Assembly: GCA_000497125.2 (NCBI GenBank)
Contig: CM035323.1
Span: forward strand, 380,001 to 444,000
Length of the DNA stretch: 64,000 nt
Source of the DNA: Spironucleus salmonicida
Taxonomy: Eukaryota; Fornicata; Diplomonadida; Hexamitidae
Direction: 5' to 3'
Shown: positions 1 through 10,869 of the stretch, one piece after another
Numbering within the stretch: position 1 is the first letter of the stretch
Layout: the number at the start of each line of letters is the position of its first letter
Position numbers and translations under genes: made by a program
The notes under the pieces: generated by a model
Told to the model about the DNA's origin: nothing
What the model saw: the letters and a program-made list of their open reading frames with translations, nothing else
Database searches by the model: none

Positions 1-2
1 TC

Positions 3-1088
3 AAGCAGATTCAGGTCACGGCCAACATGACGACCGCATCCAACTCTCTGGCCCTGCTCCACGCCATGATGAACTTCTTCCAGTTCACGTCCATGGCGGT
101 CCATGTCTCCTAGCGCATGTCCAACCAGCTCCGCGTCGACCCAAAGGCAGACATTACGATCCTCTTTGAGCAGCCCATGCCGATGTCCGTGCTGAAGGCA
201 CTTATCAAGGTGTTCTTCTCACAGAAAAATGTATCCAGCGCGTACATCTCCAAGCTCTACATCAGATCCTCCACCGATGCCAAGCAGTTCATCCTGCTTC
301 ATTTCTACGAGAAGGCCATGGTCGAGCCCCAGTACGAGCAGATTTTCCTGGACCTCCTGAAGAACAACTGCCAGAAGTCAGCCGACGCGATGCTGCTCTT
401 CTTTGGCAAGGTCTACAACAACGAGAACCTAAACTTCAACCTCAGGGTGTTCGATGCCATGGCCGAGCTGCAGAAGGCCCCCACGCCGTACCTGCTCAAC
501 TACGCTGGCTGCCTTGGGCGGAAGCTCGCCATCAGCGACCAGGCCGCCTTCGACCTGTTCTGCCAGTTTTCGCAGGACGACAAGCAGGCCCCGCATTCGG
601 TCGACTACCTGCTCCAGCTCGAGAACAGCGGCGAGCTCATCATGCGGGAATTTGCCAGGATCTCTTACAAGCATGCCTGCGGTTCCGCGTAAAGCAGGGT
701 CGTCTACAGCGCCATCTACCAAACGCTCAGCCAGCCGCTGCAGACGCTCTTCAACGCAGAAATGTACGCGAAGAACGCGGCCAAGCTGCTCTTCGCGATC
801 TTGGAGTACCTGACGGCGAGCCGATGCAGTCATTTCCCCTTCTGCTCCAGCATCCCGCTCAGTACGTTCACCCCGAGCCAGCTTGAGGCCTATGCCGTGT
901 TCAGCGTATTCTTCTCTCTGGTTACCCCGGACGGACTCAGCCTCGCGCAGCTGAACCTCGCCGGCACCAGCCAGTACTGCCAGCTCTACTACCAGATCCA
1001 GTGCAAAGTGGACGTCACCGACGAGCAGATGGCGGGCCTTAGCCACTTGGAAAGAGTGCAGCTCGTGGGAATCCAGTCCAGGAAGTGA
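3..1088 (+). CDS. 3' part of an unidentified GC-rich gene (5' end outside window)
   Basis: The reading frame enters at the window edge and runs 361 codons to TGA at 1086-1088. Two in-frame glutamine codons, TAG at 111 and TAA at 690, show the alternative code. The product looks like a soluble, mainly helical protein rich in Leu, Phe and Tyr, with no TM segment, and a repeat-type (HEAT-like) fold is possible. I do not recognise the family. Glutamine is otherwise CAG and third positions are mostly G/C, unlike the AT-rich DNA that follows. The end reads AAG-TGA, giving the AGTGA motif seen at many stops here. Confidence 0.8.
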
Positions 1089-1877
1089 TGATCATTTATG
1101 CACTTATATAGGCAGGGCGGGCTTAGCTACACTCTGCGCCCTCGAAATTGTCAAATTAGCATCGCTGGTAGTTTGGAGTGCAAGCAATCGCGAATGCGCG
1201 CATTGGTGAAATAGACGCGCAAAGCTTGCGGTTTCATCTGCAAATAAACCCATTTAGTGCAGTATTACATAGCTAATTTTAACTATAATGCCAAGTTCTG
1301 GTTATCATGAATGGACTATAATAATAGAACTCCATTCATAATGAGTTCATGTAATAATGACTTTATTACAGTAATTACAATATAAGTTATACTCGTTTTA
1401 TTGATACTTGAAGAAAAAATGATCTCATTTGTGGTCAATGACATAACACGCTAAGCAAATTCTCCCCTTAGCTACTGGTTTTCGGACTGTTATATTAGCA
1501 TTGGGTTACACTAAAAATTAGCTGAAGTACACCACACCTGTAGCGAAACTAATGCAATATTCTGATAGTTTCTTCTACTAAACTTAGCATTATTATATAT
1601 TACCAATCATTACATTTTCAAGTATATAACTTACACAACTTTTTATTTTCTTATTATTAATTATCACCAGATATAAAATATAAAGACAGTTCTCATTCTT
1701 AATTTACCTTGGTGGTAAACTGAATACCGAATTAATCTTTAAATCAGCCCCAGTTTCTTAACATTCTATATTACCAGCAATCACCATATTTCATCACAGT
1801 TCCCAATCTATCATTTTAACATTATGATCCCACATCCATAATTATATTATACCCATCACATTCCACTATTAACTAAA
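1089..1877. other. AT-rich intergenic region
   Basis: No convincing gene was found. It holds an inverted repeat at 1703-1719 (TTTACC, five-base loop, GGTAAA), about 160 bp upstream of the next start codon. A 48-codon frame near 1419 is probably chance. Confidence 0.5.
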
Positions 1878-2897
1878 ATGGCGTCAGCAACTAACACATG
1901 CTCCAACTCCTTCAACAAGTGCGTCGGCACCAGCTTCTGCCCGAGTAACGTGGGATAAGTCACAGTTTCCTGCATCGCCTGCAAAGAAAACTGCGCCTCC
2001 TGCTCGGGCGATTCTGCAAACACAGCGACCTGCGAGAGGTGTAATCCTGGGTACTACCTCACTAGAGGCAGTAACTGCGACAGGTGCGATCGGTCCTGCA
2101 AAACCTGCACAGGATCCGAGAGCACTCAGTGCATAACCTGCAGTGACGGCAACAAGCTATCAGGAACCTTCTGCTTCGCCTGCACCGATGGCCAGACAGA
2201 CGCATGCAAATGCGGAGATTCGATTAACTGCATGACCTGCAGCAGTTCAGAGACCCGGAAGTGCGCTCTGTGCCTCAGTCCATTTGCGATCGACGCGACC
2301 GGAAGCTGCACGGAGTGCATAACTGGTTATTTTAAGGAGAACTAGCAGTGCAAAAAGTGCCAGTTACCTTGCAGTACCTGTTCCAAAGGGAGCGGGACCT
2401 GCGATACATGCGAGTTCCCAAAGACGATAACGATTCACCATGACTGCTAAGATTCGTGCAACATTGTCGTGAAAGATGGAGAAGTGTGCGTAAAAGGCTC
2501 GGTTAGGGCGTGTGGCAGTGTATAATAGGTCACAAGTTGCAAGTGCGGGAATGCAACTAACTGCCTTACATGTTCAAGTTAGAGCAACGTTTGCGGTTCC
2601 TGCCTGCCTGGCTTCAAGTTCAGCGGACAGTAGTGTTCGGATTGCACTGATAAAGCTGAAAAAATTGGTTTTTTGTGCTTTTTACCTGCTCCTCCGGCAC
2701 CGCCTAGCCCTCCAACACCACCTAGCCCTTCAGGCCCAGTAGATCCATCAAATCCAGTCTCACCGCCAGACCCAAATGTCCCTGACAGCAACCTTTCTGG
2801 TGGAGCTGTTACTGGCATCGTAATTGGTGTTTTAGCCCTAGTTGGTGTAATTGGCGGTGGAGTAGCATTTTATTTCATTAAGAAGAGTAAAAGGTGA
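1878..2897 (+). CDS. Cysteine-rich membrane protein with proline-rich hinge (VSP-like)
   Basis: A 339-aa frame with about six in-frame TAA/TAG codons. Residues 1-265 carry many CxxC and CxC pairs in repeats of the type seen in Giardia VSPs and hexamitid cysteine-rich membrane proteins. A Pro/Ser/Asp-rich hinge of about 40 residues follows, then a hydrophobic helix ([20 protein letters not shown]) and a basic tail, KKSKR. No N-terminal signal peptide is evident: the protein starts [10 protein letters not shown]. The gene at 25705-26640 is a paralogue lacking the hinge. The 5' two thirds is GC-richer than the 3' end. Likely a surface protein; its ligand is unknown. Confidence 0.85.
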
Positions 2898-3829
2898 TAT
2901 TTTTTATTTAAAATAGCGAATTAACTATATAATTTTTTCTATATTCGAATTTATCTGAGTTAGTGTAATAATGTTAAGATTCATATAAAAATTAGTTAAT
3001 AATTTTGTATAAATTGATATAACTGTAATTTGTTCTATTCTTTCAAGCTATAGTTGGATTATAAAAAATAAGGATGATTTAATTTTTATATTATAAAAAT
3101 ATAAGTTGAATTTATTAAAGATTGATAATAAAATCAGTGCTCGGTAATTCTTTCAAAAATTTAATAAATGAGACTAGCAGGATTCTGTTAACTAATTAGA
3201 TTTCTTATTAAACTATTTAATATAAATTTAATATAGAAACTATATATTATTAGCATTAAAAATAAAATTTATTAAGTAACGAATTTTATCAGGCAATTAT
3301 GAATATTAGAGATGTATTTAATATCTAAATTTATCTGTTTATTATAAAATTATACATTATTGGTGATATAGTTTAGATAGAAAATTTAGTAACATAAATA
3401 TACCTTGGTTGAAAATGTATCTACTTTCCGTAAATATTTTCGGGATTAGTTTTCCTATTAGATATTTTATAATAATGAAAATTTAGTTAATGTATTTTAC
3501 TCAATAGCAATAGGAATATATCTAAAATTTTAAGTATTTATATAATTAAATAAGAGAATGATATTTTATTTTTTAACATAAATCTGACGAAACAAGTAAT
3601 ATAATTAGGATAAATTCATAAGATTATTTACTATACAGAAAATATACATATGTACAAGTAATTTTCAATTTGACCTTAATATTCAATTTTAATTTTAGAG
3701 TTTCCATCTTACATTTTATTTATTGTTATTAATAATTTTTAATATAAAATATCTATCCAGACTTCTATTTTAATAATAATAATTATATTACTAATGATAA
3801 ATAACTAAATAATATGATAAAAATCATGT
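2898..3829. other. AT-rich intergenic region
   Basis: Very AT-rich (around 80%), with no reading frame or RNA gene that I can support. It lies between two convergent cysteine-rich genes. Confidence 0.5.
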
Positions 3830-4351
3830 TCAGTCCAACGCCAAGCTGCCCGGTCTGGTACCCGCTGCGTCTACAGCCAATATTCTATTCTTTCTTAATT
3901 CTCTCCAAACCAGGAAACAAAGGGCTCCAAGAGCGACAACTGTAGCGATAGTAACACCAGAAATAACACCAATACTTGCAGTTGCTTAGTTACATGAATT
4001 TCCTGATGCAAAAAAGTCCTTAGTACAGTATGTACAATCAGTAGCAGATGTACATTAAGTACAGTTTTCTTTACATGGAGCGCATACTTTGGTAGACTTG
4101 AAGAAAGATACATTACAGATGTCACACTCAGATTTATCACTATTAAGGCTGGTACAGTTATCTTCTGGTTTAACACAAAGAGGCCCGGCCAGTGTATAAC
4201 CACTACTACAAGTAGCGCATTTTGTAGTAGTACTAGTATCACATGCCTAGCAATTAGGTACATTAGTCTTACATTCATCAGCTTTAGCCTATGAACTACT
4301 AGATTCCTTAGTTAAAGCTTTACAGTTTTAAGTAGTAGGGTTGCATGCCAT
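3830..4351 (-). CDS. Short cysteine-rich membrane protein
   Basis: A 173-aa frame on the minus strand with several TAA/TAG glutamines. A short ectodomain carries about 16 cysteines in CxxC-type pairs. It is followed by one hydrophobic helix (around residues 125-147) and an unusually long tail for this family. The tail ends GTRPGSLALD and not KKSKR. The codons for the last 15 residues are abruptly GC-rich while the rest is strongly AT-rich. No signal peptide is visible. It belongs to the same broad family as 1878-2897 but is about half the length, so it may be a derived or truncated member. Confidence 0.75.
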
Positions 4352-5345
4352 TTTTAAATAACTTGAAATTAACAAAAATAATTTATTAGTATATATAACA
4401 ATAAATGAAGAAAAAATTATTAAACTATAATTAAAAAATACATAATTTTTATATATACAAATCACAAATGTCCGGTTCAAGTATACGTGTTTATTTATTA
4501 TCATATACTAATAAATACTATATAGATTCTTCAAAAACTAAAAAATTTAACTTTACTTAAATATTTTCATTAATAAGACCTAAAAGTTGTATTTAATTCG
4601 TTAAAGAATTGATATTAATATAATCGTCATTAAGTTTAGCTGTTAAAACAAAGCTATGAAAAATTCAGCTAAATCGATTATAAACCGGGAAGATCAAGAC
4701 TTGGCGATAGTTCTCTTTTAAAATATAATTTTATTTTTGTTAAATTAATATTTAGTAGATTTTTGCATACAAAATATAATTGAGAATAATTAATAAGACT
4801 ATATAAATATAATAGTTAATTATGAATTATTTAACTATAAGTAAAGTTTTATAATAAATTAATTGTTATTATACATAAATTCATATATATTGCTTTCGAT
4901 AATTAATTTATTGATTTTACTCACATACCTTTATTTTAATATGTAAAATATATTCATTTTGTTTATATATGCAATAATATAACATTAACTATATATCCAT
5001 AGGTTACCTGAGAAATTTTTCAATAAAGTAATTCAAAATTTAATATATAATCATAATAATAAGATTTATTAATAAACTCAAATATAAATGATTTAATAGA
5101 TTTCATTTATTAAAGTAATTTATCTAATATCTAAAACAAAAGTTCATTTTTAAAACTATCCTTATTGATTATTAGTCTAAATAATATACGTTTTATCTTG
5201 TAATTTCATTTTATAAAATCAACAATAACTTAAGATTCTATTATACATAATGAATCAACAAATCTACAGTACTTTTCTGAAATTCCAGTATAATTATTTT
5301 ATAATATTATACTATAATACTTAAAGTACGTTTTATTAGTTTTTA
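4352..5345. other. AT-rich intergenic region
   Basis: About 1 kb of very AT-rich sequence separating a divergent gene pair. I see no gene, RNA or repeat array in it. Confidence 0.5.
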
Positions 5346-5846
5346 ATGGACCATCAGCTGATAAACGATGAAATGATAGGCTCCTAGCTAAATCAGCTAT
5401 CGCAGCTTATATAGCAATTAGAAAGGTAGCAAGAAAATACATAAGCTGCAGGTATCGACTTGCTAACGCGAAAGTAGAAACTGGCACCAAAATGGACCAC
5501 CGAAGAAGACACAATTTTGTAGTAAATCGTAACGGCCTAGGGCCCAAAACGCTGGAGAACAATAGCTCAGTAAATCGCAATGCATACCAAGCAGCCCGAG
5601 CGGCAGCCGGACGCGGTCTCGCAGAGATGGTCGCGCGTCATCAACCCGCTAATCTGCAAGGACAGATGGTCGCAGCAGGAGGACCAGCACCTGATCAGGG
5701 CCGTGCAGGACTGCGGCCCGAAGCAGTGGAAGGACGTGGCCGAGAAGCTGCCGGGCCGGACGGACATCCAGGTCAGGTACAGGCTGCAGAAGCTGAAGGC
5801 GGATCTGGTAAGCAGGGGCACGCTGGCCGAGGAGTACCTCCCGTGA
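5346..5846 (+). CDS. R2R3-type Myb DNA-binding protein
   Basis: A 166-aa frame from ATG 5346 to TGA 5844-5846. The first Myb repeat starts near residue 50 (KWTTEEDTIL) and ends with a WSRVINP helix. The second (RWSQQEDQHLIRAVQDCG...WKDVAEKLPGR) carries the regularly spaced tryptophans of Myb repeats. Probably a nuclear transcription regulator. The first ~78 codons write Gln almost only as TAA/TAG; after about 5580 it is only CAG and the sequence becomes GC-rich, a composition break inside the gene. The gene converges with 5858-8146 with only 11 bp between stops. Confidence 0.85.
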
Positions 5847-5857
5847 GCAACTCAAAA

Positions 5858-8146
5858 TCACTAATTGCACGCGCGCTTCAGCGCGACGACGTGGCGTGCG
5901 AGCGCGCCCTCGTCGGTCTCCACCAGGTACGCTGCAACCTCAGCGAGCGCTGCATCGGCGCGCCCCAGCAGCGTGCGGTGCCCCTACAGCCCCGCTACCG
6001 CGCGCTTCACCTCGGCGCGCAAGGCGTCGAAAAACGCCAGAAAATCGGCCCCCGCGGCATCGCGCACGCGCGCAACCGCCTCAGCGCAGACGAGAACGCC
6101 GGCCTGGAACGCGCCGCTCAGCGCGAGCCGCAGGCGCCAGAGCGCGAAGTTCGCGATGCGGTCGCGGCGCAGCGTCTGGCGCTTCAGCTTCAGCGCGAGC
6201 CGGTCAGCCTGGTGCACCCGGGACGCCAGCGGCATCAGGAGCCCGAAAGCGGCCAGCAACTCGGCCTGGACGGGCGAAATCACGCACGCCAGAAATTTCG
6301 AAAAAGGAGTGGAAAATCGAAATTGAATTGGAATCTCATTTGTCTCTAAAAACTCGGAAATAAGAAGTGAATTTTGGCAGAAATAGAAGTCCAGAAACGG
6401 CAAAAGCGACGCCAGAAAGTTCTGCTTTTGGCAAAACGTCCCGAGGCAGAAATTGAGGATTTCTCGCATTTTGCGAATTGGGATCGCGACAAATTCGACC
6501 AAAATCGCGTTGTTGAAGAAAAAATCTTGAGGCGTTAAAGCTGGGATTTCGATTCCAGGCGCAGAAATTTGAGTTTTTTGAATTGAATGAAAAGAAGCGG
6601 AAAAGGAGTGGAAAGTGGAAGGGAGGCCCATTTCATTTTCGATTTGGACGTGTTGTTTGGGGTCAAATTCTGTGGGAATGAGGTCAGAAATGTTCATTTC
6701 TTCGATTTCAGCAGATTACGAGTTTTGAGGATTTTGAATTTCACTTTGAATTTGATTTTCCACTCCTTTTTCGTTGTTTTCGTAATACAATTTTAAGAGA
6801 TGCGGTGCTGATTTCTTCAGAATTACGAGGAAATCTGCCTCGTTTTGACTGATTTTTTAATAAAACTCGCCCCGCATCTCCTCTATGAGGTCCAAAACGG
6901 TCTCTTTATCGCATTAAAACCCCAAAGAAATTTCGACTTTTTCTACCAAATTACGATCAAGTTTAAGATCAAAATTTTACAATCTATTATATATATTTTA
7001 ATTGTATAATAATGTGTTTTCTACGAGTTTTTACTTTTGAACCAACTGACAATTATCGAGCATTTCCTTGTAAATTTTTTGCTTTTAAAGCTCTTTTTAG
7101 CGCGAATTGAACGCTATTTCGTACTAATTTGCGTTAAAATTTATCGATTTTTCAAGTAAGTTTTGGAGTGAAAACTCAATATCTAAATCAAATGAATTTT
7201 TAATTTTTTCTTAGAGAAATTCCAAATTTGTAGAATTATATTAATATATGTTAATAATACTATTTAATATTTCCAAAAATGCCAACTTCAAATGCGACGA
7301 ATTTGTCAAAGAAGCCAAGAATACAAAATGATATGCGAGGTGGAACTGCTGGAAGATACTCACAAACATTGATTTGGAGTGTGCCTTTGTAAAAATTTCA
7401 CGCTCAAAAAGCGTGAATTTTGAGAACTCGTTCTCTACGTTTGAGGAATTTAATACTGCTTTTAAGCTGTTGATTTTCAAAATTAAAAATTACCGGAGGG
7501 AACTTTCTACTAGCTCTTATATACATTAAGATGTAATATCATTTATTCTACAGGTTTTTATGAGTTGGAGCGAAGATGCTATTATTATATCTAAATTAGT
7601 TAAATATGCAAGTTTCTTTCCGGTTTCTTGGAGTTGAATTATGTCTAAATATGAGAATTAGTCTGTAATGTGGGCGTGCTGAAGTGCTATGTATTTTGTG
7701 AATGTCGCTTGGACTAGAGGGTTGTAGGCTGTGAATGGCTAGAAAAATTTTGTTTCTATAAGGTTGTTGATTTAAAAATTTTTATAGAGATTTGTTTGGT
7801 TGTAGATAAGTTTCAATACTGTTGGCTGCGTAGATTTGTTTAAAAGAATAGATGAATCAGCTTGTTGAAGTTTAAAGGGTTTGTAAATTTTTATGCCTAA
7901 AATGACCTTTAGTAGGTTGAAAACTTCCAAATTATCAAAGTTTTCATGAGCTATGTCAGTGATAAGTTGCTCTATACGAGGGTTTTGCAATGGTAAAAAT
8001 GAAGCGACAAATTTTGTCTGCAGAGTATTGAAGTCAAAGTTTCTAATAGATTATGTGGGCTTACTGAACTATTTCTAATTCAGGAAATAGATGAAAGGTT
8101 CACTATTTTGCACTTTTAATAGTGCTAAAATTTTCTATTTCATCAT
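5858..8146 (-). CDS. Unidentified 762-aa helical protein
   Basis: One continuous minus-strand frame read with TAA/TAG as Gln, starting ATG-ATG at 8146 and ending in AGTGA at 5858. It joins several short ORFs that a standard code breaks up. The protein has no TM segment and is largely helical, with Gln/Lys-rich stretches around residues 290-370. I do not recognise a domain. The last ~150 codons (5858 to about 6300) are extremely GC-rich and Ala/Arg-rich, while the preceding 600 codons are AT-rich. The GC block continues into the 3' half of the neighbouring Myb gene. Confidence 0.75.
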
Positions 8147-8524
8147 TTTTAGGAAAGAACAAAAATTTATATATATTATATTATAAATATAATTTTTGTA
8201 AAAATGAATATCATTATACCTATTTTTCTACTTCATTATTTACTATTTATTCCATGATAGTTTTCGATCTGCTCATAATTAATAGTTAATCTATTTATAG
8301 TTAAAGCATCATAAGTTGATTCTAAAGATCAAATATATATGACTTTTAAATATAGATGGATTCTGGTGTATTTATTTACTATGGAGTGCTATAGTTATAA
8401 GATAATTGTTTAGAAAAATTATAAGATACTGGTGATAAAGTGTCTTTTGAAAATTTTGGGGATAGTAACTCATGAAGATTTATATTCATTTTGTATAACC
8501 CTACAATAATTGAATTATTTCGAA

Positions 8525-10528
8525 TCACTCACTATAACTACTATCATCAGTACTTTGGGCTTGAATTTTTAAATTTAGCTTATTTGTGGAATTTTAAACC
8601 TTAGAAACATCCCTAACTATTTATTATCGTTCATGCTAGAATTATCGGAATATCGTTGATTATGGTTTTTCAAGAGTACGTAATGGTAAATATCTGGCAG
8701 TATTAGTTTATTAAGTACTTCCAGAACTAGAATTTTCTGAATTATCACTAATATTTGTCTATATTTAAAGAGGTTAAAATCTTGCAGTTAATGGAGGTTA
8801 GACTTATCCCTAATCCAAAATTTAATTTACAATTTTTTCTATAAGATGAGGATCTGAATCAGTTAAAGATGAAAATTCTTAATAATCGTTGATAATCGAT
8901 TATATATTAGAATTTTCAGTATCCTCTCCAAAATTAAGAATTAATTCTGGTAGTAATGCTATAGACGGTAGTTATTATTTGTCTAACTTATTATATTATG
9001 ATATAGATTATTACATGATATTGATTTGCTTTTGATTGTCTGAGTTATTTCCTAGTTTGATTGACATTTTCGTTTTATCTTTAGCCTAGAATCTTGAGAT
9101 TTTAGAAATTACAGATAGTGATGAGATTTCAGAAAAACTATCTTCTGAATCAGTAGAGTGCATGCTGACCTTATTTGATATGCATTCAGTGGGTAAAGTC
9201 TCATATGGTAGCATTGGAAGTTAAAATATGTTAAAGCTCTAATCAGATTCATCATCAGTAAATAATGCTGTTGAAAGAGATTCATTATTAATCTTATTAT
9301 CACCAAAAATAATACTTTCATATTCAACGTAAGTAAATTCAGACTACGTTTAATTTTTGTTAACATAAAACAATAGATGTGAAACTACAGAAACTTCTTT
9401 TTAACTATCATCTAATAAGAATACAGGGCTAATCAATTAAACGGAACTATTTTCTTCAGAATTTAGTTCAGTTATTACCTAAGGAAAAAGGTAACTTAAT
9501 AGTTTATTGTTATCATCCTCATAGAAATTCTTTTAAACAATAGTTGAACTTTCAGCCTCCTCGATATCATTAACCATCTTATTCATAATCATTTCTTGGT
9601 GATACATTAATTAATCCATGTTCATGATATTAGTTCCATCATAGTGTTCTTTAGCTTAAAAAAGAGCGGCTTCTAATTTATTAAAGAAAAGATATTTTAA
9701 TATGATTTGTTAAGTCCTTAGACTAAATTTTGATACAATTAATTACTTATTTAAATATAAAATTCCGTATAGTAAACATACTATGCTAATGGTTAGTAAA
9801 ATTGACCAAATGATAAAATATTGAGGAATAATTTTTATATCTATTTGTTATTCGTATGTGTCAATAATAAGTTACTTAACTACATAACCATGGCATGGAA
9901 CATGAAATTTTACAAACATAATCTTTGATTGTTTGGATTATGGGGCTAAAGATAATAATTATATGTATTTCTCATTATTTTCTAGTTCAATCTATGCATT
10001 ACTTAAAACAATTGAGTTATTAAATATATCTTTTATTACCAATGAGAATACTGTATACGGTGAAAAATGTAGAGGAATAACCTAATAATAAGCCTATTTT
10101 GGATATCTAGTAGATTTACTTCTATCTATCATGATATCTTTATATACAATAAAAATTGAATTCTAAACAGATCCTGCTATACTAAATTGATATTAAATTA
10201 CCCTTGGTAGCTTATTTGACTAGCATGTGAGAATACATGCAGTCTATCTTGTTTTAAAAATGTACATCAAATAGGAAGTATTGTATTTATTGCACGTATC
10301 TCCCTATGATATGATGAGGTTAAAGTCATCTTGATCTCCTTAAATCTCTACATTAGGGAACTGAGGCATCAGTCGTTAATTTAGTTCAAAACTAACATTT
10401 TGCATCAATTCATCAGGAGTAAAGGTACTAGCTTATCTATTAATACAAATCCATAGAGGAAGATCAATTTTATATGTAGGTTAAGTAATAAACTTGTCTC
10501 CAAAAATTTATAGCATTAGTGTTATCAT
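8525..10528 (-). CDS. Large single-pass membrane protein with acidic cytoplasmic tail
   Basis: A 667-aa frame ending GAG-TGA. The start at 10528 is the first ATG after an in-frame TGA. Residues 1-250 form a probable ectodomain with a few cysteines. A strong TM helix follows (PQYFIIWSILLTISIVCLLY). The ~390-residue cytoplasmic tail is rich in Ser, Asp, Glu and Gln, with clusters such as STDSEDSFSE and TDDSSYSE that look like phosphorylation-prone disordered sequence. The N-terminus is only weakly signal-like. It lies 34 bp downstream of another TM gene (10563-10814). Family not recognised. Confidence 0.75.
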
Positions 10529-10562
10529 TTTATGGATTACTAATTATTTTATAATAATACAT

Positions 10563-10814
10563 TCACTACTTAAGCCGTTTTATTTTCTTTAAATTTTACA
10601 TCAAACTAAAGGTCTGCTCAAGCGTCAGAACGATAACAAAGCATACCGTCAAAGCCAAGCAGATTCCATTTACAGCTTCAATAGAGTTTACTTAAATGCA
10701 CTTGTATATAGATTTTTTATTGAACACACATACTTAGTCACAATGTGATTAGCACCATGCTAAATCTTCTTTATTCACAGTTTTAGCGCTCGATAATAGA
10801 ACTGTCAAAAGCAT
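10563..10814 (-). CDS. Small cysteine-containing membrane protein
   Basis: A complete 83-codon frame, too short for most ORF calls once TAA/TAG are treated as stops. It starts ATG CTT TTG at 10814 and ends CTT AAG TAG TGA, giving a perfect AGTGAA. The product has a short hydrophobic start, a small ectodomain with five cysteines, one TM helix (NGICLALTVCFVIVLTLE) and a basic tail, LKKIKRLKQ. It sits 55 bp after the 822-aa gene and 34 bp before the 667-aa membrane protein, all on the same strand, and may act with the latter. Function unknown. Confidence 0.65.
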
Positions 10815-10869
10815 TTTTTTAAAATCTGTTTTGATTTCTTTCCTGAATATAATTATTATACAAATACTA

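Noticed and set aside
9109-9366. 85-codon minus-strand frame
   Set aside because: Out-of-frame shadow of the 667-aa membrane protein gene.
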